Below are positions 1 through 11,538 of a DNA stretch of 64,000 bases, one piece after another. Position numbers and translations under genes: made by a program. A model generated the notes under the pieces. It was given only the letters and a program-made list of their open reading frames with translations, did no database searches and was not told the origin of the DNA. Source of the DNA: Endomychus coccineus (lineage: Eukaryota > Arthropoda > Insecta > Coleoptera > Endomychidae); the NCBI GenBank assembly GCA_958510875.1, contig OY294071.1:32332581-32396580 (forward strand), read 5' to 3'. How positions within the stretch are numbered: the first letter of the stretch is position 1; every line of letters begins with the position of its first letter.

Positions 1-60
1 AAAATGCCCACGTTACCGAAACGAACAGAAACACGAATAATCGAAATTGTAACACATCAA
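1..60. repeat. PLE-type terminal repeat fragment (edge of window)
   Basis: The first 60 bases nearly repeat the sequence at 17,096-17,150, which lies in the arm of a large palindrome, including the stretch ATGCCCACGTT and the run CGAAACGAACAGAAAC. The Penelope-like RT remnant just downstream suggests this is terminal-repeat sequence, but the copy is cut by the window edge. Confidence 0.5.
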
Positions 61-337
61 TGTTATATAAGTATAATATATCAAGAGTCCACTGTTTAGG
101 AGTATTCTTATAATATACGAACTCATGTCAACGAAGTCTATGAACGACTAAAAACAAGAACATTACGTTCAAGTATCTACTTTCGAACCAGATGTTAAGA
201 TTTATGAGGTAATAGAAAAAGGTTGTCAGACCTTATTGCAAAAATACTTTTGACATTCTACCTAAAATATACTTTTAACATTATAAAGACGCATGTAGGA
301 ATTTGCAAGAGTTTTAATTAATTAAGTTAGTATAAAT

Positions 338-1130
338 CTAACTTAATGTCTGAATATCTGTCCTATGATTTACAGATTTGAGGTCACGTTTCATCTGAAT
401 CATCTCTAGAATAGTTCCATCTGCATCATGCCTAATGTTCATATCTAGGAAATTTATGTTTTTGTCTTCTATGTCACAAGTAAATTTAAGTTTACAGTAG
501 AAATTGTTAAATTTATTAATCACGTACTGAATTTTATCATTGGGAACACACATAAGGCAATCATCTACATACTGTTTAAAGAATACGGGTTGAACATCTA
601 ATGAATTTATTGCAGATTCTTCTAGGCATTCCATGACTAGGTTAGCAATAGTAGCTGAAATAAGACATCACATTGCTGTGCTGAATATTTGTCCAAAATA
701 TTGGTCACCGTATTGAAAATAAGTGCATCCTAAACAAAACTGTACTGCATTTTAAATTCAGATTGATCTAGAGGTGTGTGGTTTTTAATCCCTACCCAAC
801 GTTTTTTGATGCTACTCAATGCCAAAACGACTGGTATATTTGTAAATAAAGAAACAACGTCCATGGAAATTGATTGATGATCTATGGGCACGGATTGATT
901 TTCTATAAAGTCATTAAAATGCTTTCACATAAAATTCATTTTTTCCTATTATATTGTAGATAGATTTTGTTAAATTAGAGGTAGGCGCTCCAATATTACT
1001 TACAATGGGTCTTGAAGGTATATCACTTTTATGCAGTTTAGGAAGCCCATACATATAAGGTGCTTGCCCATTATGGCAAATTAATTTATTTTTCAATTCA
1101 ATAGGGATTATCTTATTTTTACCATTTATT
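338..1130 (-). mobile_element. Penelope-like element, reverse transcriptase remnant
   Basis: Read on the minus strand this is the RT domain of a Penelope-like retroelement, which copies element RNA into DNA. Motifs appear in order: YGLPKLHK and RPIVSN (1,096-960), MDVVSLFTNIP with the motif A aspartate (about 860-830), QIFSTAM in place of the usual G-T-P-M-G-S motif (about 690-670), ANLVMECLEE (about 640-610), then the catalytic YVDD (about 570) in a 98-residue frame ending at 338. The domain is split by stops and frameshifts, so it is a pseudogene. The C-terminal GIY-YIG endonuclease expected at lower coordinates is not visible. The order YGLPK, MDVVSLFTN, YVDD is characteristic of PLEs rather than LINEs or LTR elements. 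Confidence 0.85.
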
Positions 1131-2230
1131 TATTAATTTATTCATGTCACAAATAAATGTGACAAAAGACATCCTTCATGATGAGAACCAATTGGTGAGC
1201 TGTTATACGAATGAAGCAGCAAACCAATATTTGAAATTCCTGGATACTCAAATTTAGATTCAAATAAAAGTTGTGCAAGAGGTAAAAAATTCCTTAGGCT
1301 TGGTTATATTTTGATTCAATAACAGAGTTATTTGTTTACTTAACATGCTATTAAAACTTTTTGATTGAAATGGTTCAAATTATGTATATGAAAATACGTT
1401 TGTGGCGATAAAAGCATATTTTATAGGTTTTTGAGTAATATATGAAACGAATGTGGAATACGTAAGTCATCGATATTGTTTTTATTAACGTACACAACGA
1501 CGTTCGACTTCCCTTTCACAATATATTGAATAGGAAAATACCAGAACGGAAATACCCTTAAACCTTTCATTGGGCACTAAACCTCGGAGAAAATTGGAAC
1601 ATTAACTTTTGAAATAAAACCCGCAAGAATGATATGTGTGATACTGTATTTGAAATGACGATGTTCTACCATTCAACCAAATATATGTCAATATAAACCA
1701 ATCCGTGAATATGGACGACGTAATGTTGGATATTAATTCATATCAATACGAGGAACGTGTTAAGACTTTTCTCTTAGGTGGACATAATAGCGAAATAGGT
1801 TATTGGCGACTTCAGAATTGTGGCATAAATATTTAATGAACTAAACAAGTCAATATCTAGTACAGTCAGTAGAGGTTATCACGCAGAAAAATCAAATCAG
1901 TCTTGAAATAATAATTTACTTTGATTGACTCTGATAGTTTAACGTCACAGCCCCATCTTTCACTGCAGAACATTCAAATTTAAACCTTTATCAATTAGTC
2001 ATTATTTCTAAGTACTTATTTATTTACGAGCGTTGATTATTGTAATCTTAGAGCTGAATAATTTTCTTATATTTTGTCATAAAAATTTTCAAGTTTTACT
2101 TTCCAATTTATATTTAATTTCAATCTTACCTCACATTCCCGGATGTTCTAGGTATACCTTCGGAAATTCTTAAATATTTCTTATAAGAGAGAATTTAAGT
2201 AAAACGAAAAATTGTGAGTTCATAATTGAT
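1131..2230. other. No recognised feature
   Basis: AT-rich sequence with no reading frame or repeat that I recognise. A small hairpin (TGTCAC / GTGACA) lies near 1,145-1,164. Confidence 0.4.
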
Positions 2231-2349
2231 ATTGATATTAATGTTTAATTCTCACAATCCATTTTTTTTGTAGATTCGTAACACCAAGTTTCGAGGTCAA
2301 TTATTACACCACAAAAAATGGATTGTGAGAATTAAACATTAACATCAAT
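2231..2349. repeat. Short inverted repeat (hairpin, MITE-like)
   Basis: Arms at 2,231-2,268 and 2,313-2,349 are reverse complements with about one mismatch over 37 bases (core TTAATTCTCACAATCCAT), separated by about 44 bases. It could be a small foldback MITE or the remains of a larger inverted repeat. No transposase or target duplication was identified. Confidence 0.75.
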
Positions 2350-3020
2350 ATTAAATAAAGCGCATGAAAGAAGAAAGTGAGCTGTTTTCAAGTTATTGAA
2401 CGAACAGAGCGTTTCGGTTTGAAATGCTGATCAGCTTAGAACAAACATGCAATTTTGTTCGGAAGATTAACAAATATACTGAAATGAAAATATCCTGAAA
2501 TCGGTTCATACGGCATGTTGTTAGTTTCTACAAACCGGAATCGAGCTCGCAGAACTAGACAGACTGCGACGCGCACTCTTTATCGGCTTATGCGAAAGAC
2601 GGCGTGAGTGTAGTGAAAGCATAAGCTAATCCGTTAAGCACACTGAATCACTCCGTCTTAACCCTTCGACCATCCGCAGCGTACTGACACCGACCTCGTA
2701 GTTATACTAGTTGAATCCTAATGAATAAATATATTACAATCATATATTAACAATGGAATAATAAGGGTATACCTTCAATAATCCTAAAATTAACCAAATT
2801 CCAAGATTACTCTATTTGTTTAAAGAAGTATTTACATGTACAAATTATATAATATTGTTGATATAGCAAACTAAGTGTAATACTGCAATTCAGCAAGGTC
2901 TACTTATTGAGATACTTCATTAATGTCAACATGAATAATCTTTCTGAGAAGCAAGAAGTACAAGTACATAGTATATAGATTAGGATAGGGAATTATAAAT
3001 AGAAGTTAAGATATCATAGA
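2350..3020. other. No gene recognised; short GC-richer patch
   Basis: There is no coding similarity. Bases 2,535-2,700 are visibly GC-richer than the surroundings and contain CGACGCGCACTC and GACGGCGTGAG, but I cannot assign a function. Confidence 0.3.
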
Positions 3021-5008
3021 TCATGACTGACAAGTTAGAATATTCCTATTGATCAGGCTATCTACGTTAATCATATGGCACTATAATATCCGGTGAAGTC
3101 GCCATATAATATCCCATGATTAAGCAGTTAGAATATTGGTCAGGCTATCTACGTTAATCCTATGGCGATCCTGGTAGGATCGCCATATAATATCCAGTGA
3201 AGTTATTGCAAAAGTGTCGCCATATAGCCCATGATTGACAAGTGGTCAGGCTATCTGCGTTAATCCTATGGCGATCCTGGCAGGATCGCCATATAATATC
3301 CAGTGAAGTTATTACAAAAGTGTCGCCATATAAAAGCCCATGATTGACTAGTTAGAATATTGGTCAGGCTATGTACGTTGATCCTATGGCGATCCTGGCA
3401 GGATCGCCATGTAATATCCAGTGAAGTTATTGCAAAAGTGTCGCCATATAGCCCATGATTGACAAGTGGTCAGGCTATCTGCGTTAATCCTATGGCGATC
3501 CTGGCAGGATCGCCATATAATATCCAGTGAAGTTATTGCAAAAGTGTCGCCATATAAAAGCCCATGATTGACTAGTTAGAATATTGGTCAGGCTATGTAC
3601 GTTGATCCTATGGCGATCCTGGCAGGATCGCCATGTAATATCCAGTGAAGTTATTGCAAAAGTGTCGCCATATAAAAGCCCATGATAGACTAGTTAGAAT
3701 AGTGGTCAGGCTATCTACGTTAATCCTGCCAGGATCGCCATGTAATATCCAGTGAAGGTATGGCAAAAGTGTCGCCATATAATAGCCTATGATTGACTAG
3801 TTAGAATATTGGCCAGGCTATGTACGTTAATCCAATGGCGATCATGGCAGGATAGCCATATAATATCCAGTGAAGTTATTGCAAAATTGTCGCCATATAA
3901 AAGCCCATGATTGACTAGTTAGACTTTTGGTCAGGCTATCTACGTTAATCCTGCCAGGATCGCCATGTAATATCCAGTGAAGGTATGGCAAAAGTGTCGC
4001 CATATAATAGCCTATGATTGACTAGTTAGAATATTGGCCAGGCTATGTACGTTAATCCAATGGCGATCATGGCAGGATAGCCATATAATATCCAGTGAAG
4101 TTATTGCAAAAGTGTCGCCATATAAAAGCCCATGATTGACTAGTTAGAATATTGGTCAGGCTATGTACGTTGATCCTATGGCGATCCTGGCAGGATCGCC
4201 ATGTAATATCCAGTGAAGTTATTGCAAAAGTGTCGCCATATAAAAGCCCATGATAGACTAGTTATAATAGTGGTCAGGCTATCTACGTTAATCCTGCCAG
4301 GATCGCCATGTAATATCCAGTGAAGGTATGGCAAAAGTGTCGCCATATAATAGCCTATGATTGACTAGTTAGAATATTGGCCAGGCTATGTACGTTAATC
4401 CAATGGCGATCATGGCAGGATAGCCATATAATATCCAGTGAAGTTATTGCAAAATTGTCGCCATATAAAAGCCCATGATTGACTAGTTAGACTTTTGGTC
4501 AGGCTATCTACGTTAATCCTATGGCGATCCTGGCAGGATTGCCATGTAATATCCCGCGAAGGTATGGCAAAAGTGTCGCCATATAATAGCCCATGATTGA
4601 CTAGTTAGAATATTGGCCAGGCTATGTACGTTAATCCTATGGCGATCCTGGCAGGATCGCCATATAATATCCAGTGAAGTTATTGCAAAATTGTCGCCAT
4701 ATAAAAGCCCATGATTGACTAGTTAGACTTTTGGTCAGGCTATCTACGTTAATCCTATGGCGATCCTGGCAGGATCGCCATGTAATATCCAGTGAAGGTA
4801 TGGCAAAAGTGTCGCCATATAATATTCCATGATTGACCAGTTAGAATATACTTATTGGTCAGGCTATCTACGTTAATCCTATGGCGATCGTGTCAGGATC
4901 GCCATATAATATCCATTGAAGTTATGGTAGAAGTGTCGCCATATAATATACCATGATTGACCAGTTAGAATAAACTTATTGATCAGGTTATTTACGTTAG
5001 TCCTATGA
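3021..5008. repeat. Satellite array, about 118-bp monomers
   Basis: About 17 tandem monomers, phased on the words GGTCAGGCTAT and TATCCAGTGAAG. Spacings read from the sequence are mostly 118 bp, with 106-107 bp variants and two 124 bp spacings at the right end. Most monomers carry a near-perfect palindrome, e.g. 3,267-3,293 with 13-base arms around a single G (TATGGCGATCCTG / CAGGATCGCCATA). The 106/118 alternation and duplicated monomer blocks (around 3,704, 3,929 and 4,272) show higher-order amplification. Several monomers lost half of the palindrome. No coding content. Confidence 0.95.
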
Positions 5009-6180
5009 CTATAGCCGTGTTTCCAATAAACCGATACAACCTACGATATTATTTGCATCCTACTACACCACCAACAATCACACCCTCTAGAACCTGGCAA
5101 CCAAGGGATATTATATGGCAACCCCTTTGCTATAACTCCATTGGATATTATACATTTAATCGCAAAAGTGTTCAAAAGAGAATACAAAACAAAGGCAGGG
5201 TAAGGGAGATAAGTAATCTAAGAATAGGTTAATTTTTGAAAACATTTGATTGGTTTCTTGGGTTCATGATCCGTGCCGAAATATTAAACCCGGATTTCGA
5301 TTTTTCAGGTGATTACAAATTCTCTAAATTTTATTTCCAAAGAAGATGCTTCGATTAATGGAGATTGAATTATTCGGAACGAGATTGTAGGCACATTACA
5401 GTTTGAATAGACCGTACTCAAATTCGCTAATCAATCAACTCAAACTGTCTTGGTAGTTACTGCGAGTTCAAAATAGCGATGCCGTAAAATACGAAGTCTA
5501 GTTTTAATACCCACTTCAATTTACAATACAATAATTGTTAATTTCGAGTATAAGCAAATGAAAATACTAATCAACTAATAAGTTTGGCTCCGTTGGTTCC
5601 ATCACATAAAATGTTCTGCAGAATCCAGAGTATATACAGGTTGAGTTATAAGACCGGTGTATAGAAATGTAGTAAGTGCGATAAAAATGGAGGTAGGTGG
5701 TCGTGATTTATAACTCGACTTCAACTACAAAAGAACGTTTCATATTTGACCAACGAGCGCCCTCCATATTCACAACTACACATTGACATTTCTCGCAAAT
5801 GCTCTGACAACTTTCTTAAATTTCCATTTATCGCGAAACCATGACGACTTGAGTTTTATTTATATTTCGTTGAATTTTGAAATGAATTAACTTTGAAAAT
5901 TGATATTTCATTCTGTCTAATCTTGTACAAGGAGGTTAGCGCATTGAACATGACCAGGTCCAACCTTCTAAATTCTTGGTAACGTTTCACTTCTCTATCT
6001 TGTAACGCAGTACAATACGTCTGGCTCGCTCAAACTCATAAGACTAGTATAATACCTATTCGTAAAACTCAAGCTGAATAAGACATTACACTCAGCTGAT
6101 TATAGGAGGCTGAAGTTGAATAAGAGGGCATAATACTGAATGGGATGGCGTGTAAGTCACAAAATCATCACGAATGACAA
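5009..6180. other. Satellite edge, then unassigned sequence
   Basis: Around 5,105-5,180 short words (GGATATTATA, GCAAAAGTGTTC) recall diverged satellite monomers. A 75-codon open frame here is low complexity, matches nothing I know and is not called as a gene. The rest is AT-rich with no recognised feature. Confidence 0.35.
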
Positions 6181-6188
6181 CCAGTCAC

Positions 6189-6709
6189 TAGTGGCGTAGC
6201 GTGGGGATGACAAAGGGGGCTCCTACCCCGGGCGGCGACAGTTCACTAGGGACGGCAAAAGTATGATCAAATCGTTAATTCTAACCCCAAAGTATCTATT
6301 CCCATGAATGATGGATACCGGATTTTCCCCGGCTAAGAGGAAGCGGGCTAACGTCAAAGTACAAAGCGGCCAGAATCAATATTACTATCAATTATACTAT
6401 TTATTATTTCTTTCCATTAAAAGATTAAATCAATTAATAACTATTTTAATTACTATTTTGATGCAAAAATAATTTTCTTCATTAAACAATTTGTCAAGGT
6501 AATAATATTTCTTTTAGACAATGATTGATTAATATTAGAATTCAAATCATTTTTTACAATTGAATTTTGTTTTCTAGTTTCTAAGAATTTAAAATTTTGG
6601 AAAATTCTAAAATTTGCTCATTCTAGAAAATGTTATATTTATAATAATCATATTTTCTAGTAGAAGGGAGAAGTGGGAAGGGGCGGCATAACCCTATGCT
6701 ACGCCATTG
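6189..6709. mobile_element. hAT-type non-autonomous DNA transposon (MITE), 521 bp
   Basis: The ends are inverted repeats: the left begins TAGTGGCGTAGCG and the right, reversed, begins CAATGGCGTAGC, close to the CAGTGGCGTAGC end common in hAT elements. Flanking 8-mers CCAGTCAC (6,181-6,188) and CCTGTCAA (6,710-6,717) agree at six of eight positions, as expected for a decayed hAT 8-bp target duplication. Subterminal G-rich patches containing GGGCGGC face each other. The interior is AT-rich and non-coding, so it would have needed a transposase in trans. Confidence 0.75.
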
Positions 6710-6717
6710 CCTGTCAA

Positions 6718-7809
6718 CTTCTCCTCACATTTAAAAATTTCGAGATGAATTTTCTTTCAATATGATAGTTTTCGTTCATTCCATACATATTTCCTTTAAC
6801 GACTATTATCATTCGAGAATTCACAGTGTTACGATGACAAAGAAACTATTATGAGAATATCGAAATCAATAAGTATAGAAGTTACAGGAATATATTTAGA
6901 TAAATCGGTATTGAAAGAAGACCTCCAAAGAAGCTTTCACCTTTATAATGCTGAACGAATTATGACAAACACAGATTATATTGGGCTATTCTTATTCAAA
7001 ACTGTTATCTAATTTCTTTGTTTTAGACAGGCATAACTTGTAATTGAATAATACTCATTTATTTAGATCTGGATGAAATATATTTTTCCATTTTGCAGAT
7101 ATTTTATTCCGGAATTTCATCGGAATCTTGATGTTTGAAATAGTTACTCACAGACATCCAAAATTTCTTCATGTGCATCTAAAAACATATTAATAATATT
7201 GAATAATTCAATAACCATATTAGCGTCTGTTAATAAAAAGCAACGCTATGAAAATTGTTAATTTAATTACCCGCATATTAATCCAATTAAAAACTTCAAA
7301 CTTGTAGGTCATATTTGTCTATATCAATTAATTCAGTTAGAACTAGGTACCCTGATGCAATAAGAAATTATTTCATACCAGATTTCCATTTATTATATCA
7401 AATAAGTGTATTAGAAGAGTGACCATGTGCTGAAATAAAAGAAGGGAATATTTCTTGATGTGAAGATATACTGATTAAAGCTGACCATGTCTGTCTGTCC
7501 GGATAATTTTGATTTTGCTACATGTCACAGTTTTGAAGGAACGTAGATAAATTGAACATAGTCCCTCATGATCTAAAGAAAAAGAGCTCAATTGCCTGGA
7601 GAATATCCAATAATATGTAACCAGTTTTAATCCTTGAAAAAAACTTCGTTACGAACAATTATCAATTGGCTTGTCGGTTCAAACAGCAATTAAATAATAG
7701 CGATATCAAATCTGATATACAGCTTTTAATCAGGATATACAGGATGTTCTCGTTTACAATAACCATACTTTATCAGTCGATTTCCATAGAGAAATATGTC
7801 GACATCCCG
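6718..7809. other. No recognised feature
   Basis: AT-rich sequence without coding similarity or repeats that I can support. Confidence 0.35.
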
Positions 7810-8460
7810 ATCGACATGCGGATCCCTAATATGATAATGTCAGGTACAACTTTTCCTATGAAGTCTTCCATATACATGCTCGGGATCTCCACCAACAGCA
7901 TCCTCTCATGGGACGATCATGAGAGGTCCATTGTGAAAACCGCTTCACAAAAACTTGGTTTTGTATTCCGTGCCAAGAACTACTTTACATCCCAGCAGCT
8001 CCTCATCAGCACAGATTCGACCTGTCCTGAAGTACTATCACAAGTTTGGAGTTCGGCTCCCAAGCATGTGCTGAAGCTGTTGGATTCTATCCAGAAGAGA
8101 GCTATTCGTCTGATTGATGATGTCACACACGAGTTCATTGACCTCTCCAGAACATCGTAGGAAGGTGGGAGATCTCTCCCTTTTCTATAGTCGGTGTTCA
8201 TCTCGTCTGTTGTTCCATCACGAGAGATAGGCGGACTAGACGAGCTTAAACTAGTCATCCCTTCATTGTCAAGCTCGAGACCTGCCGAACTTATTCCTAC
8301 CAGACTTCATTTTTCTATCGAACAGCGAAGTTGTGGAACTCTATACCTAGTGAGGTTTTTCTTATGCCTATAACCTCCAAACCTTCAAGAAAAATTCGAA
8401 TGCATATCTCAACTCCCAACATTTCGCCGCTGGCGCGATGTCCCTCGGACATTATAGGTT
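7810..8460 (+). mobile_element. LINE (jockey/CR1-like) ORF2 3' end, remnant
   Basis: The frame to 8,160 reads like the region after the RT palm in insect LINEs: RIPNMIMSGT, MLGISTNSILSWDDH, ASQKLGFVFRAKNYF, VWSSAPKHVLKLLDSIQKRA. After the stop, other frames continue with SYQTSFFYRTAKLWNSIPSEVF (about 8,295-8,350) and NLQTF-like words near 8,375, the usual C-terminus. Frame changes and the stop show it is dead and 5'-truncated, with no RT catalytic motif. The same protein end recurs at 8.7, 30.9, 32.5, 44 and 60.7 kb. The clade is not resolved by eye. Confidence 0.8.
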
Positions 8461-8639
8461 CGTGAAGTCAAGTATAAAAAAGCAAAATGATTTTTCTTTC
8501 AGATGCGCTAAGTGAGACATCCGTTCAAAGGTCGGTTTAAAAATCTTTTTTTATCGTAACTCTACCATTGTGGTGATTTTTAACAAAATTGGTTAAATGC
8601 CTTTTATTTGAAACTAAAAAGATTTGGCAAAATTATCCA

Positions 8640-8880
8640 GTGACGTAGCTACAGTTTTTTTTTTATTTTTACTGTACGAGAGGAAACCCCATAACGTTTC
8701 GTAGAACATCATGTGAGCCAGCGATGGATTGTTGGGAGAGGAGGCATTGGCATTTTTCTTAAAAGTTAGCAGGTTACAGGAAAAGAGTTCCACACCGTCG
8801 TCGTTCGTTGGAAAAATTAAGTCGGCAGATCGAATGATATAACGCCATAATTGATGAGATTTGGAAATTCTGTTGATTTG
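8640..8880 (-). mobile_element. LINE 3' end remnant of the same family, opposite strand
   Basis: The minus-strand translation contains RSADLIF, NLLTFKKNANASSPN and NPSLAHMMFYETLWGF, which parallel the C-terminal segment of the 7.8-kb LINE copy (NLQTFKK..., P-N-I-P-x-L-A-H). Short, frame-shifted and without catalytic motifs. Confidence 0.65.
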
Positions 8881-9030
8881 AAGCTGTTCAGAACCCAATG
8901 TATGAGATGACAACTGTGTCAATTTTGGATTAAACTAGAACCACCACATCGCAAAACCATCGAAGCCACCAACATAGCTTTTGAGCAATTCGTTCACATT
9001 TCGGAATCTGCTTTTACCATTTTAATATAT

Positions 9031-9738
9031 AGTCCAGGTTGTGAACCGGGATTTTAGCTATAATAAAAAAAAAACATGCGAGTTCGAATCAAACATTTTT
9101 GTCTGCATTTAGCTTCAGGAGGTTCTCAGGTTCATTCACACACGTTAAAACCTCTTTTGAACCCCAACCCCACCCATTGGGGGCGAAAATGGCCCGAAAT
9201 CTCCAAGTCTTGAATTGTATCTTCCACAAAAAAAGGTATTTTGGCTTTTCAAGTGCACCTAGTGGGTTTTTTGGGTCGCTGAACACGAATCCGTAGCCAG
9301 ATGCATTTTGAAATTACTTCGGAGTAGATCTGGCTTCGGAATCGTATTCAGCGACCCAAAAAAAAACCTTGGTGCATTCGAAATGCCAAAAACACGTAAA
9401 TTGCAAAATAACATATAGGGGTGCAAAATTGGCCAATTTCGTCGATTTTACCAACCCTACGATCGATTGCAAGTAAATGTGGCTACGGATTCGTGATCAG
9501 CGACCCAAAAAACCTACTAGGTGCACTAGAAATGTCAAAATACCTTTTTTTGTAGAAAATACAGTTCAAGACTTGGAGATTTCGGGCCATTTTCGCCCCC
9601 AATGGGTGGGGTTGGGGTTCCCAAGAGGTTTTAAGGTGTATGAATGATCCTGGGAACCTCCTGAAGCTAATGCAAAAAACATTTTTTGATTCGAACTTAC
9701 ATGTTTTTTATTTTATTTTCCGGTTCATAGCCTGGACT
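9031..9738. mobile_element. Foldback element A (708 bp)
   Basis: The outer ends are AGTCCAGG (9,031) and CCTGGACT (9,738), followed inward by GAACCGG / CCGGTTC. The arms are long inverted copies: 9,031-9,299 matches the reverse complement of about 9,477-9,738, including the C-rich stretch CCCCAACCCCACCCATTGG and the words GGGTCGCTGA / CAGCGACCC. The centre holds a third CAGCGACCC copy. TA flanks both ends, so a TA target duplication is possible but unproven. Opposing open frames here (9,089-9,296) are products of the repeat. Confidence 0.85.
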
Positions 9739-9785
9739 AATAGTTTTGGATTTTTGCATTTTCTGGTTTCAGGATCGCGACCGTA

Positions 9786-9830
9786 TGCCGACGTTTCGCC
9801 AACCATTGCAGGTGACATTCTTAGTGTCAA
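9786..9830 (-). ncRNA. Degenerate hammerhead-ribozyme-like motif
   Basis: On the minus strand GUCACC...GGUUGGC GAAACGUC GGCA keeps helix II, the GAAA box, the tiny helix III and the GGCA 3' strand of the motif seen better at 26.7, 42.0 and 59.3 kb. The first box reads CUAAGAA instead of CUGAAGA, so this copy should be inactive. No PLE protein remnant was found beside it. Confidence 0.5.
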
Positions 9831-9839
9831 AACAAGTTC

Positions 9840-10750
9840 CATCCTACCCCGAGCATACAGTCGTACTTCTCCATAGGGAAACCAAGATGGTCAAACAAAT
9901 AGTCGAGATGTTATTTATCTTTATGTCTAGACTAGATAATTTCAAGATTCATAAGATAAGTTCAGTGTCGCCACGTGAAATAACTTGCTCAAAAATGTCT
10001 CTTGGTGCGTCTCCGTTCCGAAACATGAAGCGTTACGGAGAGGATGACACGCTGAGACGTATTGATTGGAAGAAAAGTGTTGTTGGCGATACATAATGAT
10101 TTTGATTTAGCGTGCTAGTAAGCACTAACAACAAAATTTATAGCCATACCTGGCTCGCAGTTTCCGCGATTTGCATTATTTTAGTGTTCACTTACGTGTT
10201 AGTTTTGTATTGTAGAGAATAACGAATTTGAAACTTGCTTACTCAAAAGTGAGAGGTTTTCGAACGAAGTTATTTTAACCAACTAGCTGGCTTCTCGATA
10301 ACCTTTTCATCGATTGCTCTCAAATGTAGAACTACAATATGTTGTCATACCTTGTTCTTGTGAATGAAAACTTATCTGATCTGGTAAAACATCTAAGTTA
10401 GCCAATTGTGCAATTTTTTAAGACGGAGTGGCGATAGCGAACGAAGTCATTTCTTGATTCAGTAAGGTTATTTGCCAAAATGTATGTTCTCGTGTAGCGG
10501 TCAAATGGTAGATGCTATCCGCTTGAAATTTTGACACAAACTAGGTATGATGCTCGAAATTTACTGGCATTATTGAGCAAAGCGGCCAGTCGAAATACTC
10601 TACGTTATTCACTTTGTTTCATCTCTTTGATGTTACTCTTCGAGTACCCCACTGATGGTTCGGTGTATATTAGGGGTTCTTTGGTTCTTAGTTTTGCAAG
10701 ATCATCGGCGGGTTAATGCAATCCCACACGACCTTTGATGTTATTTTCAC
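9840..10750. other. No recognised feature
   Basis: Unassigned sequence. A 61-codon open frame near 10,531-10,716 starts at a non-ATG codon and resembles nothing I know. Confidence 0.3.
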
Positions 10751-10755
10751 ACAAC

Positions 10756-10938
10756 CTAGCGCAGCGAGAGTTGCTTTGCTGCCTGTGCATAAGTTGATGT
10801 GGTTTTCAGTTCATTCTTCAAGATTTGAGCACAGTTTGCTATAGCCAGTATTACCGCTGGGAGAATAGTGGGGTGTTTACGGTATATCCCTGCTTCCGCC
10901 TTTCGATGCTTTCTGGTTCCATCAGTGAACCAGATTTC
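10756..10938 (-). mobile_element. LINE RNase H domain remnant with internal deletion
   Basis: The minus-strand frame opens with EIWFTDGTRKHRKAEAGIY, the start of a LINE-type RNase H domain (catalytic D in T-D-G). It then jumps to ILAIANCAQILKNEL, which normally follows the glutamate-containing segment. The E motif is therefore deleted, and the frame ends at TAG 10,756 around the place where D-S-Q-A-A-L-K should lie. It probably belongs to the same R1-like group as the other RNase H remnants here. Confidence 0.65.
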
Positions 10939-11538
10939 ACCATTGATTGCTAGGGCTGAAATACTGGTTATCGCAAGCGTTTTTCGCGAATTTCCGGAAA
11001 ACCATTAGGATAAGAAGCTACTCGAAATTATAGTTGGAAAGTTCGTAAAAACGTCGAAATTCACATGCAAAAGGTTTTTCACTATGACCAGTATTTCGCC
11101 TCAGTCAGCTACACAAAATCAATTTTCCCAAATATTGAGATAAAAAGTTCTTCGTGAATAAAACCTCAAGAAAAGGTCTAAATATCAAAGAAGACTATGT
11201 TTCAGTGCCATACATTTTTATTCACAACATTCCCTCAAAGAGGATGGAAATTATATCGAAGAAAATATAGACATTGAGATTTGTAATATGTTTCATTCGA
11301 AACATGTTACAAAATACTTTTATGAATCCCTGGAGTCTACCATGGCACTGTTATTGGTTATTTGCATGATACGGACACTAAAATGAACATTTGATGTTAC
11401 CAATCAATATAGAAAGTGTGATCATTGCACATGGGCAAAAATAATCCTCAGCTAAGCACCAGATTAGTTCAACCCCTCCTTCACAATACTGTATAGTCAT
11501 AACTATATTGGTGTTTTACAGGCAAAGTTTCAAATTGC

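Noticed and set aside
3021..5008. CRISPR-like repeat array
   Set aside because: Units are contiguous satellite monomers without unique spacers, there are no cas genes, and the context is eukaryotic.
5005..5232. 75-codon open frame at the satellite edge
   Set aside because: It begins within the last satellite monomer and overlaps satellite-like words; no domain is visible.
7980..8258. 92-codon minus-strand frame
   Set aside because: It is antisense to the LINE C-terminus at 7.8-8.4 kb, which has clear family motifs on the plus strand.
9089..9296. Opposing 65-codon frames on both strands
   Set aside because: Both lie in the left arm of a foldback element and reflect base composition, not genes.
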